Of a DNA stretch of 64,000 bases, positions 54,301 through 64,000 are shown piece by piece (position 1 is the stretch's first letter; the number at the start of each line of letters is the position of its first letter). Source of the DNA: Buxus sempervirens (taxonomy: Eukaryota; Streptophyta; Magnoliopsida; Buxales; Buxaceae); NCBI GenBank assembly GCA_947561395.2, contig OX387184.1, positions 8,618,001 to 8,682,000 on the forward strand. The letters run 5' to 3'. The notes under the pieces were generated by a model, which saw nothing but the letters and a program-made list of their open reading frames with translations, did not search any database and was not told where the DNA came from. Position numbers and translations under genes: made by a program.

Positions 54301-57300
54301 CTACAAAATTCTAAAAAATTTGAAGAAGACACATCGACATCGTGCAATATTGGCATTCAGGATCTTGGAGCAATTACACCTGAAGCTCAACAATATATTG
54401 TGCATTTGCAGTCACGTTTATCTTCTGTTAGAAAGGTATCGAATACCATTTTTACGTTGAATGACTTTCCCAATTAATTCAAGAAAGTGATATTTTCTTT
54501 TGTCAATTTTTCCCGTTTTGTGATTTGACTTCAATCACTACTAGATATCATCTATACTGATCTTTTTGCATGCTCTAATATCAAAAAATCTTCTGTACTA
54601 ACATCTTCTCCCAGAAGTACTTTCAATATGTTTTGCCATACCTGTGACTAACCTCCCCATTTTGCCACATAGTGAAGACTCTACACTAGGGGCATATACC
54701 AATGTTTCCAATCTCTATGCAGAGCTGTTGGTTGTTTCATTTAGAAAAACCCAGCACAAGAGAAGTGGCTGTTGGATAGGTTTGGTTAAAGATGTGGGAC
54801 ATCTTTTTTGGCATTGAAAACTGGATAACCATGAGGCATTTGTATTACCAGTTTACTTTTTAAAATTGTAAGGGACCTTGATCATAAAACATTTTTAATC
54901 CTCTGTATACCCACATATGCACCACAAGTTCATTTCTTCTCTTGATTGACTGTAACAAGAATTTATCTGAAATAGGCAGTTTTTATGGTAATGTGAGAGA
55001 ACCTGTGATTATCCTTCCTTTTGACTTTCTATGTCATAACATTTATGAATGAGGATACATCCGTAACAAGGTTGTGGTGTAGAAACATTATTCATGAAAT
55101 TTCTGTTCCCAACTTATGTCACCTCAGCTTTAGAATTGATGACAGAAATGCAAATTTATGTATTTTCTTGCATGTTTCAGATGGTTTTTTTGATTTGTTT
55201 GAGAAGCAAATATTCGTCACTAAAGTAGAATTTAGGGGAGATTTAAAAAGATCTTAACTCTAAGATTCATGTGTTTTGGTTGAAGATCCTTAGTACTTCT
55301 CTTTGCGGTTTTTATTGAGTTTGGATTTATGGTACTGAAGCAATCGATAATTATATATTCTGAAATATTTCTTGCTTTTAATTTCAAATTCCTTTTGCCA
55401 TATTTTGTTTGTCTGTTTTTAATCAGCAGTAATCTAAATGGTGCATTCATAATATGATGACATGTTTTCTTCTGTTTCTGCTGTACTCTACAAGGAACTG
55501 CATGAAATCAAGCGTAAAAATGCTGCCCTTCAAATGCAACAGTTTGTTGGGGAAGAAAAGAATGACTTGCTGGACTATTTGAGATCACTGCAACCTGAAA
55601 AGGTTTGGCTTTCTGTCTTTGTATATCCTAAACATTTGGGAGTGTTTCTCAAATAAATCTTTTGGTTATTAACTTTCTTAGTTTTTTTATTTACATGGGT
55701 GGCACTTTCACACACATTAGTACTCTTTTAATGCATGTCTTTTTTTATGAAACTCTATTTCTTTACTCAAGTCATATATGGTGAATGTTGCGTGGTTTAC
55801 AGTTGTACTTGTGCCATTGGGATAGTACACAAAAGGCCATTCTAATCAAATTTTTGTCGTAATAAGCTGAAATTACCTGGCAATAAGATGTCAAAGTGCC
55901 TACCTTTTCATGCTGCTTTTCCTTCAAAATTTAATTACTGGTTCAGCTTCTGCTTATTCCTTTCTTCTTTTGCAATGTCTTACTTCATCTTAAGTTTCTA
56001 TAGGTATCTACCTTTAGTTCAATCATCATGTCAATGTATTAGTATGAAGGTTGGTTTTTAGACCAGGGCTATTAACGTAAAGCTAAAAGATATTCTGAGC
56101 TGCCTCACCAGCTTTAACTGCCTTACGAAAACGTGAATTTTTGTATCATATGGAGTAATGATATGGTGCATACAGATTGCGGACTGTTTACTTGACAGGT
56201 GACCTGTCACCCTTTGCATATGAATTATAATTGATCCTGTGTCTCCCCATTAATATTCAGTAGAATTTATCTCATGTAACAACAGCTGTTAGGATCTTCG
56301 AACACTTTAGATTCCTTAAAGAAATGATGGTGAATTTAGGATACGCTTTTTTGTCACGTGACAACTTTTTTGAAGCCAACTGGAATTACACGAGGACAAG
56401 CAGTGGCGGAACCACCTTAATTGCCCCCACTGAACCTTTTTTTTTTTTGTTTTGTTAAAAAAAAAATTTTTCTATATGTTATAATTGAAATTTATATTTT
56501 GCCCCCTCTGAAATTTCTAGTTTGCCCCTCGTAACTCATTGAAATTTCTATATTTCATGAGAAGTGTTAATTGAAATTTCTATTCCCCCAAAGATTTGGA
56601 GTGCTGGTTCCGCCGGTGTGGACAAATGTAGTTGACCACTATCAGCTTCCACTTGTGAATTATGCCTCTCTGAAGGTTTACAAGTCTGAAATATTGCACC
56701 AAACAACTCCACCTCTAACTTAGATGCCGGGCTTACCCTCAAAGACCAGTTCAAGTGGTTTCAAGGGCATGATTATGTGTCATTATTTTATAAATCTCTC
56801 TACTTCTGTTAAATGTTAACTTTATCTGTTACTTTTGAGTAGCTTTCGCTTATCTTAGCCTTCAGATCTGGCTGATCTACTAGTGTTATCTTATTCTTTT
56901 TCTTATGTGATGCCAACCTAACGTAGGAGTTCAAGTTGATCTTTATCAAAACTTTCTGATGACATGTTCCTCCCTGGAGGCAAGAATCAGAATCGATTGG
57001 TTGGTTTGCTGGAAGACTTGACTATATGTTGTTTTGTTGATCTAGATAACACTTCTGATTACTCAATTAGAAATTCATTCAGGATATAATACCTTCTAAA
57101 TTCCATATTTTGAACTAGACTGACCTATTGACACTGCTTCTGTTTGGTCCCCATTGTTGCACCTTGAATTGGTTATTGCTGACCTTCAATCCGTGACTGA
57201 TATGATACAGCTTTTTTCATGTAAATAGGTGGCCGAGCTGTCAGAGCCAACATCTCCACAGTTGAAGGAAACAATTCATTGTGTTGTGCATGGTCTCCTC

Positions 57301-57697
57301 GCAACACTTTCACCTAAGATGCATTCCAAATCACCTCTTCCTCCTCTATGTGAGAACACCGCTGGTGGAACCCTGAACTTTAGAAATGAAGAAGATAGTG
57401 CTGAACTTGTGGAAGACACACCCCTTCAGTTCCAGCCCATCATTTCAGTCACTCGGGACTACCTTGCTCGCCTGTTGTTCTGGTTATTTCATCTCCTCTC
57501 TGTCAGTTTTTTCTGCTTTGAAATTTCCGTGCTTTTAAACCTGAATCTCTTTACTCTTGTCATTGGCTTTCTTAAGGTGCATGCTGTTGGGACATTACCT
57601 TAGAGGCCTTGAGTACCGACTGCAGCTGATGGAACTGCTGACCTTATCAAGCAATGCAGAATCTAGCGATACTTGTGGTGGTGAGCAAGTTATCTGA
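51315..57697 (+). CDS. DUF760-family protein, probably chloroplast-targeted, six exons
   Basis: Exons: 51315-51521, 52944-53149, 54138-54435, 55495-55602, 57229-57482, 57577-57697. All junctions are GT-AG and phases agree, giving 397 residues. The N-terminus (first about 60 residues) is Ser/Arg/Pro-rich without acidic residues until FDELN, like a plastid transit peptide. The core reads LLNLIQDIEP, VPPTTVDAMKRTISGMLGLLPS, WEPLSKLLVSSMMTGYTLRNAEYRL, then a predicted coiled, Lys/Glu/Gln-rich middle and a C-terminal RDYLARLLFWCMLLGHYLRGLEYRL. This is the plant DUF760 family, biochemical role unknown. The exon 1 end is least sure: AAG|GTCAAT fits the phase, but the frame also continues as VNEISEFMELT, which looks coding, so an extra small exon is possible. 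No gene symbol is assigned. Confidence 0.85.
52251..52405. repeat. 80-bp tandem duplication in intron 1
   Basis: GTTTCATCATTATTGACTTC starts at 52251 and 52331, with about three differences over 75 bp. Confidence 0.95.
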
Positions 57698-59731
57698 TAG
57701 TTGATGGATGAGTATGGAGAAAACTAATTAGAGGCCGCATGAATTAAATATGGAGACTTCAGAGGGTTTATCACGAGTGCACGGGGAATTTTTCCTTTCT
57801 GGTTGGATTTCTTATGCCAAGTTGAATACTGAAGGGACCGAGGCAACACCGTTCGGAGCCTAGTGGACGTGTTCAGAACTTTGTCAGGTACCGGATGCAG
57901 AATCCTTTGTTATTTTGCTGAACAAGTTGTTTATTGAATAATATTTTTCTTAGGAAATATTTGCTTTCAAAATACAAATGGCTGCACGTAGAACATTTGA
58001 TTTCAAAATACTGAAAGGCTGTATGTATATATTGCATGTATATCGAAATCAGTTGAGTCAAGAGACATAAGAGTATTTTAAATTTTTTAAGGAACATTCT
58101 AAAGAATTAGATATAGTTGGTAGTAACGGGCATTGAGGTTTTTCTAAAACTTCAAGGACATAATGAAAAACTAAATGTCAAATTTACTCTTTGACATAAG
58201 GGTTTTTCAGTTCATGTTATGTGGGTTGAGGTTCAGGTTGATACAATCGACCCAGTTCTTACTCGGGAACTGGTTGATCAAGGTAATTAGAAATCTAAGG
58301 TTGAGGCTTGGTCGATTCTTAATAGGCTAAAGATTGGGCAAGGCCTTGTTTAAAAATGTAAACGGTTTTTATTGTTACTGTCAAAGCCGATTTATAGCCC
58401 GCCCAGCCGGTGCTTTGTCACCTGGTCAGTGTAGCGACCTGGGTTTCAAAAGAAAGGTAAATGTTACACGTGGTACGATCAACAAAAGCCACACAAGATG
58501 ATCCAAATGCATGGGCTGAGTCGTAAATGTTCAAACCTGGGATTCGAACGTCTTGATGAAGCTTTGGAAGGTAATTGTTGGCTCTGCTTCGAGTGCAAAA
58601 ACCTGTTTGTCTTCAAGCGGGATGCAAAGCCATTAATTATTTATTTTTCAAGTTACAAAAGTTTAAACACGCTCCTGTCGTGTTGGTTTCAGCTCAGAAC
58701 TGAAGTGGTCAGTTTGCATTATTACAAACCGATGCTATTCTGAAGATCCCTCCTCTGTACGTTTCCCAGAATCAGCTTTCGTTTGGATTTATTGTTTCTT
58801 TGTGGGGATCCAGGGGTGCACTAAGGCTCATGATTCAACCCTTGTTAATAGAAATAATTTTGTTCAAAGAATATTCCTTCTTAAGAATCAATTTTAATGG
58901 AAATTATATATGGAGAAATGGGCACTTTTTAGATGTATTTATAAAAATACCCATTGGAAAGCCCTCTTCATATAAGAGGAAAACTTTTTAGAAATTTAAT
59001 TTACATTACTGCAATGGACACTATTATAAATAATCTTAGAAGTCCATATTTGCCCCTCTTTTAGTTCAAATATTATTCAATTGAAAAATGGCCAATTGAT
59101 ATCTGAGTTTCTGGAATGTGGCATCCTTTTTTGGTTGGAAGCTAAATAAGCTTTAGTAGGAATACTTACAGTGAAACACTAGTACGAGGAAGACTTATCA
59201 TGGTCTCCCAAACATGATCCACCTAGGACTTTTGATATTAGTTGTAGTGTACATTGCCTTAATGTAAATTATTTTTGAAAAGTTTTCCTCCTTTATAAAG
59301 AGGACTTTTCAATAGGCATTTCTATAAATACCCTGTACAAAGTGCCCTTCCCCATAACTTTCCCTAAATTTTTTGGAACAAGATGGATCTCTTGTAATGA
59401 ACGTCGTTAATTCATTGCAAATATCATGAACTTGCAATTGATTATGCTTTTAACTTGGGTTTATATGTAGTTAGTGTTTAGTTTTGAAACATTCAAAACT
59501 ATAAAATCAAATTATAAATAATTAATGAAGCAGACCTGTTACTTATGCTGATGAATAACTTATGTATTTTGGTTCTATTATCTTAGTTGCTACTACTTAC
59601 ATCATATTGCTTTCATATGTGTATTCTTCTCCTTGGATAGAATTATTATACCCAACTTATCAGGTTGTCGTGACTTCATCTACATCTACCTTTAATCTAA
59701 TCTCTCCGCATAACCTTCCACTCACTCATCC
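57698..59731. other. 3' flank and intergenic, no gene seen
   Basis: AT-rich. Short open frames show no recognisable domain. Around 58200-58450 is GGGTTGAGG-rich sequence resembling hAT interior motifs, without clear ends. Confidence 0.45.
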
Positions 59732-61480
59732 ATGGAGATCCCATACGTATACTATGTTCTCTTCTTGCTGTTCTTCGTCATCTCCAAGCAAATACTTCAC
59801 AAGAACAGGAACCTTCCTCCTGCCCATCTCTACCTCTTCAAGAAACCCCTTCACAGAACCTTAGCCAATATTTCTAAACGATATAGTCCGATACTGTTCC
59901 TTCGCTTCGGCTCTCGACCCGACCTTCTTGTCTCCTCCCCGTCACCTGCAGAGGAATGCTTCACCAAGAACGATATCGTCTTCGCGAACCGTCCCCACCT
60001 TCTCGCCGGGAAACACCTAGGGTACGATTACATCACCCTCGTGTGGGGCCGCGTACGGCCACCATTGGCGCAACCTTCGACGAATCACCGCCCTTGAAAT
60101 CCTCTCCACTAACCAGATACAGATGTTCACCGGTGTACTAACCGATGAGGTTCACTTACTGATTCGTGGGCTAACCAGGAACTCTCGAGATAGTATTGGT
60201 GCTGAATTCAAGAGGGTGGAGATGAAGTCGGCGTTTTTCGTGGTGATGCTTAGCGTTATGATGAGGATGATAGCCGGGAAACGATATTACGGGGAGAACG
60301 TCAAAGAATCGGAGTCCGAGGAAGCAAGGATAGGCTTGCTTAACGGGCCGGCCTGGCATGGCCCAAGCACGTTTAGGGCATGCCAGGCAGACCGTGGGCC
60401 AAGCGTTGGGGCCGCGGCACGCTTGACCCATCGGCCATATACCGCGGCACCGCCCAGCCCGCGGCATGCCCAGGGGACAGCCGTCGGGCCAAATGGGCCA
60501 AAGCTAATTTTTTTTTAAAAATATACGAAAAAAATGGTAAAAAATTCTGAAAAATATGTTTATTATTCTCAAAATTGTCTTACACATAATGGGATAGATT
60601 TTGCTCAAAAAAATATAAATAAATTAATTATTGCAAGTACAAGTATAACTTTGCAAATAACACAGAGTATACTTGCACAAATAATACCACATCACTATAG
60701 TATGAGCACTTCCCACCTTTGATGCTTGAACAATTTAAAAGAGAGTAAGGGAGATTGTATAAGAGAGTAAGAGATTGTAGAAGAAATGTGGTTTAGAGTA
60801 GAAAGGGTTAGGCTATTTATAGAAAACCAAAATTGAGTTTTTATCACCTCTACCATCCAATATGACTGTTATTTGGCAGTTGAAAGGGTGGAAATCGTCA
60901 TTTACAAGCATACCCCCCCCCCCCCCCTCTCTCTCTCTCTCTCTCCCTCTTTCTCTAATATAGCTGTTGGGGGATAAAACAGTAAAAAAAGTGACAAAAA
61001 TCACTTTTTGAGGGTTTAATGGGGCTAGCCAAACGGAGACTGGGGCTAGCCCCGCGAGGGCCGTGCCACCCGCGTGCCCGGATATCTGGGCACAGCACAG
61101 CTACAATGGTGGGCCGTGCCGTGCCAGCCCACTGGCATACCCGGGCCGGTCCGATAAGCATCCCTAAGCGAGGAGATTCAAAGAGATGGGGGGCAAGACG
61201 TTTCGTCTGAGTGAAGTGATGAATTTTGGTGATTTCTTGCCAATCTTAAAGCGGGTTGAGTTGAAGGGGGCGGAAGAAAGGTTGGAAAGACTGCAGAGAG
61301 AGAGATAGGGACGAGTTCATGCAGGAACTGATTGAAGAGCATAGAAGGAGGAGAAGGATCGATAAGAAGAAGGTCTAGACGATGATCGACGTTCTGTTAT
61401 CGCCGCATGAAACAAAACCCGAATATATACTACACGGACGACGTTATCAAAGGCATAATAATCGTAAAGGTGTGATAAGG
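59732..61480 (+). pseudogene. CYP81-type cytochrome P450 exon 1 pseudogene
   Basis: From ATG 59732: an N-terminal hydrophobic anchor (YYVLFLLFFVISKQIL), HKNRNLPP, KPLHRTLANISKRYSPILFLRFG, and AEECFTKNDIVFANRPHLLAGKHLGYDY. It then shifts frame and continues ALEILSTN, TDEVHLLIRGLTRNSRDS, MKSAFFVVML, MRMIAGKRYYGENVKES. After a hAT insertion come DFLPILKRV and FMQELIEEHRRRRR and TMIDVLLS in yet other frames. The sequence fits the CYP81 family. The proline hinge is partly deleted (PIIGHLHLL missing), and the I-helix, ExxR and heme-binding Cys exon are absent, so it is non-functional. Confidence 0.88.
60331..61166. mobile_element. hAT-type element in the P450 pseudogene
   Basis: Ends TAGGCTTGCTTAACGGGCCGG and CCGGTCCGATAAGCATCCCTA. 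Flanks AGCAAGGA (60323-60330) and AGCGAGGA (61167-61174) give an 8-bp duplication with one change. GC-rich ends with GGCATGGCCC and GGGCCGTGCC. A C-run plus (CT)n lies at about 60907-60945. No transposase. Confidence 0.85.
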
Positions 61481-62037
61481 TTTTCTTGGTTGGAAAAATT
61501 TTTATCTTTGACGACATCATCTGGTGTAGGTTTGCTGCAGTGCATGTCTGTTACTTCGTCCTATAGTTGAGGATGCTGCTTGAGTGAGGTCACCTTGACA
61601 TTTACGTGCACACAAAAGACAAAAGCAGTGGCGGTAGTAGAACAGTAAGCAACATATGAATTGGCCTGGTGATGAGATGAGATGATGCACGTGATAGCAT
61701 CTCGCACCTGCCACAAAGTCTGGTATAGCTACTTGCAGCCGACAATTTTAACACTATAGTTACATATTTAAATTGACGTAACTTGGTCTTGCTTGCTTTT
61801 CACCCCCAAAAGTTACCTTTTTAACAATATTTAAGCCCTTAAATATCAAAACAATTATTTATATCTCTTTTTCAAATGCATACGTGTAATGTTACATGTG
61901 CCACATACTAGTTTAAATTAAATGAAGTACAAGGAAATTAGATATTAGCGTGCTTAACCATGATTGGCTGAAATCTTATATTCATGTACCTGATAACCAT
62001 CAACTGAAAGATCTTTGGCCCAAAGTACATTAACATA
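61481..62037. other. Intergenic, no gene seen
   Basis: The P450 homology ends in a GTAAAGGTGTGATAAGG stretch that may be the old intron start. Nothing else is recognised. Confidence 0.4.
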
Positions 62038-62597
62038 GGGCAACGGATCCTCTGGGAAGTAGAGGATCCTTTGTGAAGCGCAATCCAATGGACCAAATTA
62101 ATTTGGTCTGATCCTCTCTGTAGGGAGGTACCTTCAACTTATATTGGGGTATCTTCGACTTATATTGGGGTACCTTAGGCTTAGAAGGGGGTACATTAGG
62201 CTAATTTTGATGACTGCATATGGCTTACCATGGGGGGTACCTTAGGCTTGTATGGGAGTACCTTAAACTTACATGAAGGCGCCTTGGGCTTACAGTAGGG
62301 TACCTTAAACTTATTTTGGAAGATATCTACCACGATTTAGGGAGGTAGCTTCGGGTTATAGTGGGATACCTGAGGTACCCCGTATTTGATAGAGGTACTC
62401 CATTGTTAGGCCGAAAGTACCTCCATGAAGATGATCAGGTACACCCATGTTTGCCTGAGGTACCACAGTATTTGACAGAGGTACCCCATTGTTTGCCTGA
62501 GGTATCCCATATTTGATAGCCTTCATTTAATTTGATCCAACGTTTGGACCGTTGGATTGCGCTTCATAAAGGATCCGCTTCACAAAGGATCCTAGAC
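62038..62597. mobile_element. Terminal-inverted-repeat element with internal GGTACC-rich tandem repeats
   Basis: The left end (GGATCCTTTGTGAAGCGCAATCCAATGG with GGATCCTCT before it) is mirrored at the right (CCGTTGGATTGCGCTTCATAAAGGATCC), about 50 bp long. Between them lie about eight copies of a 21-25 bp unit GGTACCTTAGGCTTA (62128-62320), then about four of GAGGTACCCCATTGTTTGCC (62390-62515). No coding. The superfamily is uncertain; no target-site duplication established. Confidence 0.7.
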
Positions 62598-62859
62598 CTT
62601 AACATAAAAGATAAAACCAATGCATATATATATTTCATCAAAGTAGGGCCTCATAGAGGTAGACTAGCAATAGAAGTAATCGTATCAAAAGGAAATTGTA
62701 CGATGATAGGGATGACAAACTCAAACGGAAGGAAAATGAAATTTTTCAAAAGAAGAAATTAAAAATAAAATGGGAATAGTGAAATATTATGTATTAAAAT
62801 GACATTTAACATTTTCCATTTAATTAACCATTTATATGATTCTATAAAGAGAATCACTC
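62598..62859. other. AT-rich flank, no gene seen
   Basis: The open frame at 62532-62762 runs out of the inverted-repeat element and shows no domain. Confidence 0.4.
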
Positions 62860-63128
62860 AATGGACTGATATTTGTTGGACAAAGAGCTCCTATTTTGTT
62901 TAACAATGTTTGTAAAACCACCACTAAGTATAGGGTTGAGTTTTCCATTTATATAGAAGTATACAAAACAGAGTATCGTTTGAATACAGAGATAAAATAA
63001 GAAAGGTTTTACAAATGGAAACCGTATAATGAGAAACGTATTTCCTAAACTACATCTCCTGTAATCAAGGAGGATTCAATCAAGGAGGATTCCGTAAATC
63101 AATAACTGATTTACTGGAATCCTCTACA
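62860..63128 (-). mobile_element. 3' LTR of a Ty1/copia element (left limit approximate)
   Basis: On the minus strand the LTR starts TGTAGAGGATTCCAGTAAATC at 63128, directly after a polypurine tract GCGGGGGGC. A TATA box TATATAAATGG lies at about 62950. The end of the LTR could not be fixed. Confidence 0.65.
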
Positions 63129-64000
63129 GCCCCCCGCAAGCTAAGAGTGGGATTAACACAAACTCGTAGCTTGGATCGAAAAAAGGCATACAGATCCCGT
63201 GAGACACTCTTGGTGAAAACGTCAGCCAGTTGTAAGTGAGACGGAACATGCTAAAGACGAAGAGTGCCAGCAACAACGAGTTCTCGGAGAAAATGGTAAT
63301 CAAGGTCGATGTGCTTGGCGTGCTTGTGGGACACGGGATTGGAGCTCAGAAAAATCGCACTCTTGTTGTCACAAAGAAGAAGAGGTCGGTGAGTTAAAGT
63401 AACCCGAAGATCTTGTAAGAGATAAGTGAGCCATAAAACTTCAGCAACTGTAAGGGCGAGAGCACGGTACTCAGATTCGCAGCTTGAACGAGAAACCGTC
63501 GGCTGTTTCTTGGCACTCCAAAAGACAAGATTGTTGCCAAGAAAAATTTAGTAGCCAGAGGTGGAGCGTCTAGTGTCCGGGTAGCCAGCCCAATTGGCAT
63601 CCGAGTATGCAACTAAGCCCATTGAAGAGGATGAAGTAAACTTCAAACCAAAATGTATTGTGACTTTAACATAGCGAAGAATTCACTTGACTGCCTGAAA
63701 GTGAACATCAGTAGGTGCATGAAGAAACTGACTTACAGAGTTGACTGAATGGGCAAGATCAGGACGCGTGATCGTTAAATATTGCAAGGCACCCACTAAG
63801 GAGCGATAGAGAGTCGGATCTGCAAATGGAGCACCTTCAGAGGAGAGGCATTGAGAGACAATCATGGGAGTAGGAACTGGTTTGCTGTCCAACAGTTGAG
63901 CACGGGCCAAAGACATCAGTAGCATATTTAACTTGGCTGAGGAAAAGACCATCTGAGATGTAAGATGCCTCGAGTCCAAGAAAATAATTCAATGGGCCTA
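63129..64000 (-). pseudogene. Ty1/copia pol, RT tail and RNase H, cut by the window edge
   Basis: The minus strand reads LLDSKPVPTPMIVSQCLSS, YRSLVGALQYLTITRPDLAHSVN, FLHAPTDVHFQAVKRILRYVK, then YSDANWAGYPDTRRSTSGY, a TAA where most copies have Cys, FWSAKKQPTVSRSSCESEYRAL, LLCDNKSAIFLSSNPVSHKHAKHIDLDYHF and LQLADVFTK. These are the last RT motifs and the RNase H with its Asp, Glu and Asp residues. The single stop makes this copy defective. The rest of pol lies beyond 64000. Confidence 0.9.

Noticed and set aside
54129..54356. Minus-strand frame in DUF760 exon 3
   Set aside because: It is antisense to a well-supported exon with proper splice sites.
1..64000. CRISPR arrays, bacterial operons or ribosomal RNA genes
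   Set aside because: None was seen. The direct repeats present are LTRs, satellites or duplications, and the genes have plant introns.

Overview
This window is plant nuclear DNA, from an angiosperm and most likely a dicot. It has GT-AG introns, plant-specific families (GH3 auxin-amido synthetases, a chloroplast-type DUF760 protein, CYP81, PAL, D-type cyclin, PPR) and a dense load of plant transposable elements. The species cannot be named from sequence alone. All calls come from reading the bases and translations; no database search was run.

Layout. (1) 1-3.9 kb: a minus-strand LINE with an intact ORF1 and an ORF2 that is open to the window edge except for one stop codon; the two ORFs overlap as ATGA. 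(2) About 5.3-49.4 kb: a tandemly duplicated GH3 region in three diverged blocks. Reading rightwards, the copies alternate pseudogene A, intact gene 1 (15931-17920), pseudogene C, intact gene 2 (25584-27572), pseudogene D. The pseudogenes form one lineage by upstream sequence and the two intact genes another. Block 3 has the upstream region of a third intact-type gene, but no gene follows. (3) Transposons have broken this array up. Many can be bounded to the base by target-site duplications (TSDs): two solo LTRs of one family inside two different GH3 pseudogenes, a miniature LTR element (TRIM) in exon 1 of pseudogene D, hAT and Harbinger-like elements, Mutator-like MITEs, a SINE, truncated LINE tails, and a three-level nest at 38.15-49.1 kb. 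(4) 51.3-57.7 kb: a six-exon gene for a DUF760 protein, apparently intact. (5) 59.7-61.5 kb: a CYP81-type P450 exon-1 pseudogene split by a hAT element. (6) 62.0-62.6 kb: a terminal-inverted-repeat element with internal GGTACC-rich repeats. (7) 62.9-64 kb: the 3' end of a minus-strand Ty1/copia element.

The most interesting signal is three terminal-inverted-repeat elements within 24 kb, at 9554-10930, 28218-29671 and 31398-32838. Each has a 3-bp TSD and carries pieces of unrelated host genes: cyclin D joined to PPR, a PSY-type sulfated-peptide gene, and phenylalanine ammonia-lyase. The PAL carrier has a paralogous empty site in the neighbouring block. A GPAT fragment at 49.4 kb, next to a TRIM LTR, may be a fourth capture.

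Functionally, the two intact GH3 genes encode 599-residue acyl-acid-amido synthetases expected to conjugate indole-3-acetic acid to amino acids. Their third exons are about 98% identical in protein while exons 1 and 2 are clearly more diverged, which suggests recent gene conversion.
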